Origin: UBA3210 sp963610315
GTDB taxonomy: Bacteria > Bacillota_I > Bacilli_A > RFN20 > CAG-449
NCBI GenBank assembly: GCA_963610315.1
Contig: CAVDMV010000022.1
Location: 1-23,332, forward strand
Direction of reading: 5' to 3'
DNA: 23,332 bases
Under the pieces are notes generated by a model, which ran no database searches, had not been told where the DNA came from, and saw only the letters and a list, made by a program, of their open reading frames with translations. Both the position numbers and the translations under genes were made by a program. Below, piece after piece: positions 6,549 through 13,854 of the stretch; within the stretch, counting starts at the first letter, position 1, and each line of letters starts with the position of its first letter.

Positions 6549-8728
6549 AATATAACCACGTCTTTAAATTAATCTCTTCTAGTAAGGGACAAAGAATCTA
6601 CAAGTGTGAAGATAACTTTGTACAATTAGATTTCTTTTCTCATATGTTAAGAGTTGCCATGTATAAAAATAAAGAAGATTTAATACCTACTTATTCTATT
6701 TGTCCTGGCGAATTAACGTTACCTTTTGAAGGTCGAAATAGATTATCGAAAGAAGGCTTAGAAGTTTTAGATATCAATGAAGATGAAATTAAAATTGATG
6801 ATATAACGATTAAAATAAATTTAAATAACTTCCTCATCTCATATTATAAGAACGATAAATTACTCTTTAAAGATCGTGAAATTATTGCTTATAATTTTGA
6901 AGGTGAACTAGGTAAAGGAAGTTATCATTATCTCTCAAGAGAAGAAAATGAACATATCTATGGTCTAGGTGATAAAACTGGTCCAATTAATAAAAATTTA
7001 TGTCACTTTAAATTAGAAACATTTGACGCCTTAGGATTTAACGCATTAAGTTCTGATCCACTATATAAACAAATTCCTTTCTATATTTGTAAGAATTCGG
7101 TAGGAAGTTATGGCATATATTACGATACTTATTCAAATGGTGAAATTGATTTTGGTCGTGAGCACAATAACTATTATGAAAAATATAAATATGTCCATTT
7201 TGAAGAAGAAAATTTAGTTTATTATATTATCTTTGGAACAGTAAAAGAAATTGTTAAACGTTTTACTTTCTTAACTGGTAAATCTTTTCTCCCTCCTCGC
7301 TGGTCTTTTGAATATTGTGCTTCGACGATGGCTTATACTGATAGTGATAAACCTCTTATCGCCTTTAACGAATTTAAAAACAAACTAAAAGAATATTCCC
7401 TCTCCTGCGGAGGATTCTATTTATCATCAGGATATACTCAAATCGGTGATAAACGTTGTACATTTAACTGGAATTATGATAAATTCCCTGATCCAAAAGC
7501 ATTTTCTAGTGATTTTAAAAAGCTCGGCATTAATTTTTTACCTAACGTTAAGCCAGCATTTTTAACTACTCATCCTCTATATGATTATATCGCAAAAAAC
7601 GGTTGGTTCTTACATTATAAAGATGGTACACCTTATACTTTCCCTTATTGGGGAGGAATGGGTAGTTACCTCGATTTTACGCATCCTGACGCATATAAAT
7701 TCTGGTCAAGAAACATTAAGGAAAAACTTGTCGATTTAGGTTTTGAAAGTATTTGGAACGATAATAACGAATATGATATTCATGATGAATTTGTTTATGC
7801 TCATGGCTTTAATAAAGAAATTAAAGCTAAATTGATTAGGCCTTTATTTTCCTATTTAATGATATCTTCTTCTTTTGAAGCCGTTAATAAAGACGAACGT
7901 CATATGGCAGTAACTCGTTCAGCCTGCGCCGGATTTCAAAGAATTGCCGAAACTTGGACTGGTGATAATAACACTTCTTTTGAAGATTTTAGAGGTAATC
8001 ACAAGATGGCGATGACCGCTTCTTTAACTGGTTTTACCTTTATTGGTCAAGATATCGGAGGATTTGCTGGGAAAAAGCCTAGTAAAGAATTATTCTTAAG
8101 ATGGATTAGTTATGGGTTATTTACTCCTCGTTTTACGCTTCATTCTTGGAATGAAGACGGAAGTTCAACCATGCCTTGGTTATATGAAAGCGAAAAAGAA
8201 AAAATTAAAAAATTATTTTCTTTACGTCATGAATTAGTTCCATATATCTTTTCTGAAGCTAATCATAAAGTAGAAACTTATCTTCCTTTAATTTATCCTA
8301 TTTTCCTTAATGAAGAAGATTATGATGAAGAATCTGATTTATTTATGTTAGGTGATTCATTACTAGTTTGCCCAATATTTAATGAAGGGCAAGTAGAAGT
8401 CAATATCTCTTTACCTAAGGGCACTTATTTTTATAATAAAAAACCTTATAAGGGTAATTTAACATTAATAAATAAACCTGGAGATTTACCAATCTATTTT
8501 ATTAAAGAAGGTTCAGTTATTCCTTTAAATAAGAATGAAGAAATTATATTTGAAATCTATCCTTTAAAAGAAGGTTCATTTACTTATAAATATTATTTTG
8601 ATGATTCTTTAGAAAATAAATTTAGAGAAATTGAAGTCACTTCTTTAAAAGATCAAGTTATTGTCAAAGGAATAACAGAAAAAGAAAAGATTTCTCTTAT
8701 CGATAAGAGAAATCTCATTCTTAAATAA
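6545..8728 (+). CDS. GH31 alpha-glycosidase, not of the sulfoquinovosidase type
   Basis: A 727-residue intracellular retaining alpha-glycosidase of family GH31. The N-terminal beta-sandwich (about 1-245) includes EHIYGLGDKTGPI, followed by the (beta/alpha)8 barrel. The nucleophile is D406 in ESIWNDNNEYD and the acid/base D474 in TWTGDNN. The GQDIGGF strand follows, then C-terminal beta-domains. The region around 259-320 (STMAYTD, GGFYLSSGYTQ, FNWNYDKFPDP) differs from the sulfoquinovosidase at 13855-15834 and lacks its Gln-Gln-Trp sulfonate motif, so a neutral sugar at subsite -1 is more likely. The start has AGGAG upstream and overlaps the esterase stop by 4 nt (ATGA). Substrate not determined; alpha-glucoside, alpha-galactoside or alpha-GalNAc activity are all possible for GH31. 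Its last codons contain the terminator of the opposite operon. Confidence 0.9.
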   Translation: MKYNHVFKLISSSKGQRIYKCEDNFVQLDFFSHMLRVAMYKNKEDLIPTYSICPGELTLPFEGRNRLSKEGLEVLDINEDEIKIDDITIKINLNNFLISYYKNDKLLFKDREIIAYNFEGELGKGSYHYLSREENEHIYGLGDKTGPINKNLCHFKLETFDALGFNALSSDPLYKQIPFYICKNSVGSYGIYYDTYSNGEIDFGREHNNYYEKYKYVHFEEENLVYYIIFGTVKEIVKRFTFLTGKSFLPPRWSFEYCASTMAYTDSDKPLIAFNEFKNKLKEYSLSCGGFYLSSGYTQIGDKRCTFNWNYDKFPDPKAFSSDFKKLGINFLPNVKPAFLTTHPLYDYIAKNGWFLHYKDGTPYTFPYWGGMGSYLDFTHPDAYKFWSRNIKEKLVDLGFESIWNDNNEYDIHDEFVYAHGFNKEIKAKLIRPLFSYLMISSSFEAVNKDERHMAVTRSACAGFQRIAETWTGDNNTSFEDFRGNHKMAMTASLTGFTFIGQDIGGFAGKKPSKELFLRWISYGLFTPRFTLHSWNEDGSSTMPWLYESEKEKIKKLFSLRHELVPYIFSEANHKVETYLPLIYPIFLNEEDYDEESDLFMLGDSLLVCPIFNEGQVEVNISLPKGTYFYNKKPYKGNLTLINKPGDLPIYFIKEGSVIPLNKNEEIIFEIYPLKEGSFTYKYYFDDSLENKFREIEVTSLKDQVIVKGITEKEKISLIDKRNLILK
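8677..8715 (-). terminator. Terminator of the sulfoglycolysis operon, inside the opposing gene
   Basis: Positions 8688-8715 are a perfect 28-bp palindrome (arms AGATTTCTCTTATC and its complement). Read on the minus strand it is followed by TTTTCTTTTTC (8688 down to 8678), an intrinsic terminator 16 nt past the ROK stop codon. It lies within the last coding codons of the plus-strand GH31 gene. Confidence 0.8.
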
Positions 8729-8738
8729 TATTATTTAA
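8721..8738. repeat. 18-bp perfect palindrome across two convergent stop codons
   Basis: TTAAATAATATTATTTAA is fully self-complementary and contains the stop codons of both convergent genes (GH31 at 8726-8728, ROK at 8731-8733). It sits between two oppositely oriented terminators. It may reflect base composition and stop codon placement only. Confidence 0.6.
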
Positions 8739-9696
8739 ATATTTCATTAAAAGCTCCTAGTGAGCTTTTTTTGATGTTAATTTCATTATAATTTGGATAA
8801 ATACAAATTTTACATGTATCAAAATCACTTTCAATCTTCTTTAATTCGCTATTTAATTTTTCTTTTACTTCTTCATTAGATAATAACGCTCCAGAAAGAA
8901 TTATCTTTTGTAAAGACAATAACGAATCGGCGTTACATAAACTAAAAGAAAGAATATGTAAGACTTTATTTAATTTAAATTCATCATTTAAGATAAGTTC
9001 ATTACCTTCATTTTCTTCTAATTCTTTACCGAGTAATGTTAAATAAGAAATATTTTCTTCTACTGTCTTATCATTATAATAAGTATGTCCTAATTCTGAT
9101 TTATTGCCTAAAGATTTTCCATGAACGTAAATTGATGAACCAACCCCTGGACCATATTTCACTAATAGGAAGTTTTTATCTTCATTATGATATAAAGAAT
9201 AAATATCGGCAAGCGCGTCAACGTTATTAAAAATATATTTATCGCCTTTAACTAATTTTAATTCTTCTACTAATGAAGGATATTTTTTCTTAAGAATATC
9301 ATCACTAATTTGTCCTCTTAAGGTAATTCCTGTTCCAAGGATCTTATCTAAGAAAGGAGAAACAAAATCTTTTAAAGAAGTTATTTTATTTGAAGCGTAA
9401 GACACAATCTCACCTTTAAAATTCATCATTGAATAATAGATATTATGCTTTCTTACATCGATTCCAAAGAAATATCCATATTCAGGATTTAATGTTAAAT
9501 TAACTTGTTTTCGACCTACTTTTGTTTCAAGTGACTTTTCTTCAAGAATAATATTTTCTTCAAGTAACGGTTTTAAAGACAAAGTTAAAGCAGCATTCGT
9601 TAAGGATAAGTCACACGCGAGACGTGAACGAGATGAACTCCCGTTAACGAAAATAATTTTTATCAATTTTTTTTGTGTTGTAGTTAAATTCATCAT
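8731..9696 (-). CDS. ROK-family transcriptional repressor of the SQ regulon (probable)
   Basis: A 321-residue regulator of the ROK (NagC/XylR) family. Residues about 1-70 are a winged-helix DNA-binding domain (TTTQKKLIKIIFVNG, SRSRLACDLSLTNAALT), followed by the wing/linker GRKQVNLTLNPEYGYFFGIDV, where the sugar-binding actin-like fold begins. The ELGH motif that follows the ligand loop is present (SELGHTYYN), but the usual zinc-binding CXCGXXGC cluster is missing. The ATG at 9696 is chosen because it overlaps the stop of the exporter gene as ATGA; an in-frame start at 9735 would overlap by 43 nt, and 9693 is also possible. As last gene of the sulfoglycolysis operon it would be autoregulated. 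It is the only DNA-binding regulator here and is the best candidate to bind TTTAAGYGACTTAAA. An SQ-like ligand is inference. Confidence 0.85.
   Translation of the reverse strand: MMNLTTTQKKLIKIIFVNGSSSRSRLACDLSLTNAALTLSLKPLLEENIILEEKSLETKVGRKQVNLTLNPEYGYFFGIDVRKHNIYYSMMNFKGEIVSYASNKITSLKDFVSPFLDKILGTGITLRGQISDDILKKKYPSLVEELKLVKGDKYIFNNVDALADIYSLYHNEDKNFLLVKYGPGVGSSIYVHGKSLGNKSELGHTYYNDKTVEENISYLTLLGKELEENEGNELILNDEFKLNKVLHILSFSLCNADSLLSLQKIILSGALLSNEEVKEKLNSELKKIESDFDTCKICIYPNYNEINIKKSSLGAFNEIFK
8749..8772 (+). terminator. Terminator of the transporter-esterase-GH31 operon, inside the opposing gene
   Basis: AAAAGCTC (8749-8756), a 5-nt loop and GAGCTTTT (8762-8769) continue into a T-run to 8772. 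It terminates the plus-strand transcript 20 nt after the GH31 stop and lies within the C-terminal codons of the minus-strand ROK gene (around its KKSSLGAF). Confidence 0.85.
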
Positions 9697-10409
9697 ATAA
9701 ATAGTGTAACCCCTGAGATAAATAAAAGTAAACAAGTTATTTTCATAAATAATTTTTTTGATAATTTAGGTGCGATTATTGATCCTATTATTAAGCTTAA
9801 AATCGTTACTCCGGCTCCAATGGCAAATAAAATCCAAACTTCACTAGTAAATAAACCATTAACCATCTGGGTAGTAAAAAGCATCGAATTAAGGACGATC
9901 CATAAAGAAGATAAGGTAGCTCTAAAGCTATTTTTATCTTTTAATTCATGTAGACCATAGATGACAACAAATGGTCCTCCAGAAATATATAATTTATGAA
10001 TAATTCCACCTAGAACTAAGAAAATGATCATAATCCATTTCGGAATATTGACTTTTTCAAAATCGATAAAGAAGAAAGTTATCGCCATTAAGATAACTAT
10101 TCCTCCATAGATATATAGAAGTATCTTTCCTTCAATAGGAATTAATTCAACTAAGAAACCTAGTCCAAAACCCGAACCTACTGAAAGAAGAATGATTAAT
10201 AGATGTTTCCAAGAGATATCTTTAAAATTTCTTATTACGACGTAGATACATACAATTAACGCGACGAGATTTAAGACAGGCTTAGCCACGTCCCCACCAA
10301 CTAATTTAAGTGATAAAGGCATTGCGAGAACTGTTCCCGCGAAGCCTGTAATAGTTTGAATAATATTAGATAAGAAGATAATGAGAATAAAAACTATTTC
10401 GACCCACAT
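9693..10409 (-). CDS. TauE/SafE-family permease, probable sulfonate (DHPS) exporter
   Basis: A 238-residue integral membrane protein with about eight hydrophobic segments and the two-fold repeat of the TauE/SafE (DUF81) family. The N-terminal repeat has QTITGFAGTVLAMPL and the second has the matching IHKLYISGGPFVVIYGL. Family members export sulfite, sulfoacetate and related organosulfonates. Its place directly after the sulfo-TAL enzymes implies export of the end product 2,3-dihydroxypropanesulfonate. The start codon abuts the stop of the DUF4867 gene with no gap and has GGTGG just upstream; the end overlaps the ROK gene by 4 nt, so translation is coupled on both sides. A role in sulfite or SLA export cannot be told apart from sequence. 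Confidence 0.85.
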   Translation of the reverse strand: MWVEIVFILIIFLSNIIQTITGFAGTVLAMPLSLKLVGGDVAKPVLNLVALIVCIYVVIRNFKDISWKHLLIILLSVGSGFGLGFLVELIPIEGKILLYIYGGIVILMAITFFFIDFEKVNIPKWIMIIFLVLGGIIHKLYISGGPFVVIYGLHELKDKNSFRATLSSLWIVLNSMLFTTQMVNGLFTSEVWILFAIGAGVTILSLIIGSIIAPKLSKKLFMKITCLLLFISGVTLFI

Positions 10410-11024
10410 CTAATATTCCACCTTTATATTTTCTCCTTCGATACCAATATAAGCTCCTTGAGAAGCTTGAAGTGAGTCTTTATGAGCGAGTAAATATTTA
10501 TTTATCTTCCATAAACGACGATCTACTGGTTTAGTTACTAAATCCATATTAGTTTTATCAAGTAAAATTACCGCGCAGGTGAAGCCCTCATCTTGAACTT
10601 TACATGGAGAAAAATGTAAAATGCGAGGGAATAAAACTATCGCTTCACCTTTTTTTACTAAGAAAGCTTTAATATCACTAGAAGAAACTTTTCCATCTTT
10701 AATATCACTTTCTTTCGCGAGTAATAAAACTAAATCATCTCCAGCGACATTTACTTCTGCGCAAAGATGATACTCTAAACAATTTAGTAAAGAATTGTAA
10801 CCGTTACAGTAACCGACTTCAATATCACTAAACCAATAGACTTCTTCTTGAATTTCGTTAATCCCTTTTAATGAATGCATCAAAAGATCATCACGAACAT
10901 AGATATTGTTTGTTTCAGGCATTTTCGCTTTATTTTTTAAATAAGAAACAATTTCTGATGTATCAATTTTTAATTTGTATCCATATTCTTTAAAAGATGG
11001 ATCAGTAACACTTAGTATTTCCAT
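10410..11024 (-). CDS. sftI: DUF4867-family sulfoquinovose isomerase
   Basis: A 204-residue protein of the DUF4867 family, recognised from the start MEILSVTDPSFKEYGY, the block IEVGYCNGYNSLLNCLEYH and the following AEVNVAGDDLVLLLA. DUF4867 proteins (SftI/SqvD) are the aldose-ketose isomerases of the transaldolase-type sulfoglycolysis pathway, converting sulfoquinovose to 6-deoxy-6-sulfofructose. The H and E of LEYHLCAEVN are plausible metal ligands of a cupin-like fold; this is inference. The start has GGGAG 7 nt upstream and overlaps the end of the fucose-isomerase-like gene by 23 nt. Length is normal for the family. The assignment is strong because the gene sits beside the sulfoquinovosidase, transaldolase and SLA-reductase-like genes. 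Confidence 0.88.
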   Translation of the reverse strand: MEILSVTDPSFKEYGYKLKIDTSEIVSYLKNKAKMPETNNIYVRDDLLMHSLKGINEIQEEVYWFSDIEVGYCNGYNSLLNCLEYHLCAEVNVAGDDLVLLLAKESDIKDGKVSSSDIKAFLVKKGEAIVLFPRILHFSPCKVQDEGFTCAVILLDKTNMDLVTKPVDRRLWKINKYLLAHKDSLQASQGAYIGIEGENIKVEY

Positions 11025-12333
11025 CTAAAATCTCCCAAGACATAATGCGTGCAAGATAACGCATCGCTTTCTTATATTGAACATATCCCATAATGACGTG
11101 ATGCGCGACTCCAGTATAAGTAACCGTATCAACTACTTCATTAATTGGGCGAGAGAAGACAACTTTTGCATAAGTTCCTGATAAATCTTTACTCATTTGA
11201 AAAGCTTCCCCTTCTTCATAATAAATTCTTGTTTTTCCTCTTGCTGAATCAATTCTTAAAATTGACATCTTACCTGGTTTTAAAACAAAGTCAGCCGTGA
11301 CGCCTTTTCCTCCAGCAAAATATGTTTCTAGTGATCTATTACATTTCTTATCCCATAAATTACAAGGTGCGACACCATCATGCCATAATAAAGCATAATT
11401 CTCTTTGTAATTTACTTGTGATAAATCAGCCATGAATGGTGTTTCTTCACCAGCCGCGCGAACCGCGACCATTGATAAAGCGGCTTCTATATCACCTTCA
11501 CAAGCAAGTAATAAGCCTCGAGATTGTAAAACTGACATCATCGCACAAGGTGAAACACCGTAGTTTTTAGCAAATTCTGGCCAACAACGTATCGCGACAA
11601 CATCAAGACCTTTTTCTTTCATAAATTTAGAACATACAACAATGAGGCGAGAAACTTGTCTAACTTGATTATCATTTAATTTCTTACAATCAAATGTTGT
11701 ACGAAGTTCTTTTTCTTCTTTAAGAATTTCTTCTTCGCTAGCTTCTCCACCGAAGAAATCGCTTAATTCATAATGAGAAATTAAGATTCCTAGTTCTTTA
11801 TATAAATGAAGTTCATCGACTCCAACATTATAGAAACCTTGGGCTCTAAAGCCAATTAAACCAACATTAGAATTTTCTAAAGCTGTTTTCATCTTGATTG
11901 CTTTAAGCCAATCGTGATCAATCTCATCGCCGACATAAACTACATAATCATCTACTCCACCTTTATAAAGGTTCGAAGCATTTAAATTGACGCCGCAGAC
12001 GGCATTAAGTCTAATTTTACCTCCATCATATGGAAGTTCATTATATCCTTGTAATAAGAAAGGCTTTTTAACGATATTATGTAAAATTAGCGCTAAACAA
12101 CCTAAATGGAATGTAGCTGAAACAACAACTAATGCATCAACATGTTTTTCAACAAAATATTCACCAGCTTTTTTTGCTTCACCTTCTTCAATGACCATCG
12201 TTGGATAATATACCCAATCAATAGAAGAATCTTCCATTATTTTTTTAGTTCTTTCTTCATAAAGTTTAAAAGCAGTTTCATAATCAAATGTTTTTCTTAC
12301 TAAACAAACGATACCAATAATTGGTTTTCTCAT
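11002..12333 (-). CDS. L-fucose/L-arabinose isomerase-like protein
   Basis: A 443-residue protein resembling the L-fucose/L-arabinose isomerase superfamily: two Rossmann-like N-terminal domains (IIGIVCLVRKTFD, DALVVVSATFHLG, NVGLIGFRAQG) and a C-terminal metal-binding domain. Candidate metal and catalytic residues are E253 in RCWPEF, D281 in ACEGDI and H318 in WHDGVAPC, the positions expected for the FucI/AraA active site. It is shorter than true FucI (about 590 residues). It starts 1 nt after the dehydrogenase stop, with AGGTGA upstream, and overlaps the DUF4867 isomerase gene by 23 nt, so it is inside the operon. Because the DUF4867 protein already accounts for SQ isomerisation, its task is open: another sulfosugar or 6-deoxysugar, or a redundant SQ isomerase. 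An isomerase-type fold is secure; the reaction is not. Confidence 0.75.
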   Translation of the reverse strand: MRKPIIGIVCLVRKTFDYETAFKLYEERTKKIMEDSSIDWVYYPTMVIEEGEAKKAGEYFVEKHVDALVVVSATFHLGCLALILHNIVKKPFLLQGYNELPYDGGKIRLNAVCGVNLNASNLYKGGVDDYVVYVGDEIDHDWLKAIKMKTALENSNVGLIGFRAQGFYNVGVDELHLYKELGILISHYELSDFFGGEASEEEILKEEKELRTTFDCKKLNDNQVRQVSRLIVVCSKFMKEKGLDVVAIRCWPEFAKNYGVSPCAMMSVLQSRGLLLACEGDIEAALSMVAVRAAGEETPFMADLSQVNYKENYALLWHDGVAPCNLWDKKCNRSLETYFAGGKGVTADFVLKPGKMSILRIDSARGKTRIYYEEGEAFQMSKDLSGTYAKVVFSRPINEVVDTVTYTGVAHHVIMGYVQYKKAMRYLARIMSWEILDGNTKCY

Positions 12334-12334
12334 A

Positions 12335-13171
12335 TTATTTCACCTCGTTAACAATTTTATATGAAGCAGAGAAATCTTCTTTTTCTAGTCCTTCTTCCAT
12401 CGCTTTTTCATATACTTCAACGACTCGATTTAAACTAGGGCATTCTTTTTTGGCATCTAATGCCATTTCACGAGCGAAATGAACATCTTTGTTCATATTG
12501 CTGACAGAAAAGGCTGTTGGATAAGTATTAGAAATAATATTCTTTGCTTTTGTATCTAAATAGAAATTACTCGCTCCTCCATAAGAAAATGCCGTTACAA
12601 CATCTTCTAAATTTAAATTTAAAGCTTGAGCGAGACCTAAAATTTCGTTTACACCATTTTGAATTTCTCCAACTAAAGCATTATGAAGAATTTTCATTTG
12701 TAAACCAGCTCCGTGACTACCCATATAGATAATATTTTTACCCATACAAGCAAGAATATCATGGACTTTTAAGTATGTTTCTTTGTTTCCTCCTACATAA
12801 ATTCCTAGTTCACCTTTAACCGCGGCAGGTTGAGATTTAACAACTGGGCAATCGAGTAATTCCACTCCAGTGCCTAATAAATCTTCACTTACGCCGACGT
12901 TAGTTGAAGGAGAAATAGTTGACATATCAATCCAGATTTGACCTTTTCTTAAGAAAGTTTTAATTTCTTTATAAAGGGCTAACATATGTTCATTCTTTGG
13001 TACCATTGAGATAATAACATCCGCGAAATCAACACATTCTTTATAAGAAGAAGCAAACTTAAATGGTGTTTCTTTTTTTACGATATCATAACCAATTAAA
13101 TCATATTTTTTTGAGACATTAGTTGCCATTGGCATACCCATAATGCCGAGACCAATAAACGCAACTTTCAT
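12335..13171 (-). CDS. Beta-hydroxyacid dehydrogenase family, probable sulfolactaldehyde reductase
   Basis: A 278-residue NAD(P)-dependent reductase of the 3-hydroxyisobutyrate dehydrogenase family. The Rossmann motif is GLGIMGMPMA (7-16), and an Asp after beta-2 (GYD) suggests NADH use. The substrate loop is DCPVVKSQPAAVKG (107-120) and the catalytic Lys is K160 in MKILHN. E. coli YihU, a known SLA reductase, has DVPVGRTSANAITG at the same place; here its sulfonate-binding Arg is Lys (K112), and N174 and S178 correspond to H163 and V167. In the operon it should reduce SLA from the transaldolase to DHPS, regenerating NAD+ under anaerobic conditions. The start at 13171 has AAGGGG upstream; a longer reading from 13213 would run 41 nt into the transaldolase gene. 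Reduction rather than oxidation is inferred from the family and from the exporter. Confidence 0.82.
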   Translation of the reverse strand: MKVAFIGLGIMGMPMATNVSKKYDLIGYDIVKKETPFKFASSYKECVDFADVIISMVPKNEHMLALYKEIKTFLRKGQIWIDMSTISPSTNVGVSEDLLGTGVELLDCPVVKSQPAAVKGELGIYVGGNKETYLKVHDILACMGKNIIYMGSHGAGLQMKILHNALVGEIQNGVNEILGLAQALNLNLEDVVTAFSYGGASNFYLDTKAKNIISNTYPTAFSVSNMNKDVHFAREMALDAKKECPSLNRVVEVYEKAMEEGLEKEDFSASYKIVNEVK

Positions 13172-13172
13172 G

Positions 13173-13853
13173 TTAATTCCCCTTTGTTTTGTCCCAAGCA
13201 TCTTGGAATACACCTAGTCCATAGCTAGTAAAAGGATGATTGAAGCTATCTTCATAAACAGTTAGTCCTGCCGTAACAATATCCGCGCCCATTTCAGCTG
13301 CATCCGCGATTTGTTTACCGTTTCTAACTGCCGCGACAATAATTTCTGTTTTATAGCCTTTTTCTTTATAAATATTAACTAATTTCTTCATATAGTCATA
13401 GGTATCTTCACCATTATTTTCTTTCCATCCGACGAAAGGAGAAACAAATTTTGCATTAATTCGACCAGCTTGAAGAGCTTGTGAAGGAGAAAATACTAAG
13501 GTTACATTAGTTCTAATTCCTTCTTTTTCAAGGAAATAAGCCGCTTTTACACCTTCAGTAGTACAAGGAATCTTAATGACAAAGTTTTCGCATAATGCAG
13601 AGATTTTCTTTGCTTCACTTACCATTTCTTCTGCCGACGCAAGATGAGGATTAATTTCAACTGAAACTGGGAATTTATCCATCCCTACAAGATCATTTTC
13701 CTTTACCCATTTAGCAATATCAGTAATAGCTTCTAAGAATTCTTTTCCTGAATTCATAATGTGTTTTGGGTTAGTTGTAACTCCATCAATCTTATAATTT
13801 TTGTAAGCATAATCGATTTCATTTAATTTTGCTGAATCAAGAAAGTATTTCAT
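13173..13853 (-). CDS. sftT: Transaldolase of the MipB/TalC type, 6-deoxy-6-sulfofructose transaldolase
   Basis: A 226-residue class I aldolase-fold protein. It shows the family opening KYFLDSAKLNEI, the GVTTNP motif (24-29) and the Schiff-base lysine K94 in FVIKIPCTTEG. The family contains short transaldolases, fructose-6-phosphate aldolases and the sulfofructose transaldolases (SftT/SqvA). In the sulfo-TAL pathway this enzyme splits 6-deoxy-6-sulfofructose to SLA and passes dihydroxyacetone to glyceraldehyde-3-phosphate or another acceptor. Genes for a sulfoquinovosidase (1 nt upstream) and a DUF4867 isomerase in the same operon make this role far more likely than general pentose-phosphate work. 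AGGAGG lies inside the end of the upstream gene. Family sequence alone does not exclude a plain fructose-6-phosphate aldolase. Confidence 0.88.
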   Translation of the reverse strand: MKYFLDSAKLNEIDYAYKNYKIDGVTTNPKHIMNSGKEFLEAITDIAKWVKENDLVGMDKFPVSVEINPHLASAEEMVSEAKKISALCENFVIKIPCTTEGVKAAYFLEKEGIRTNVTLVFSPSQALQAGRINAKFVSPFVGWKENNGEDTYDYMKKLVNIYKEKGYKTEIIVAAVRNGKQIADAAEMGADIVTAGLTVYEDSFNHPFTSYGLGVFQDAWDKTKGN

Positions 13854-13854
13854 A

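Noticed and set aside
6545..8728. Reading the second GH31 as another sulfoquinovosidase
   Set aside because: It lacks the QGG, WxQDW and WNW residues that form the sulfonate site in YihQ-like enzymes.
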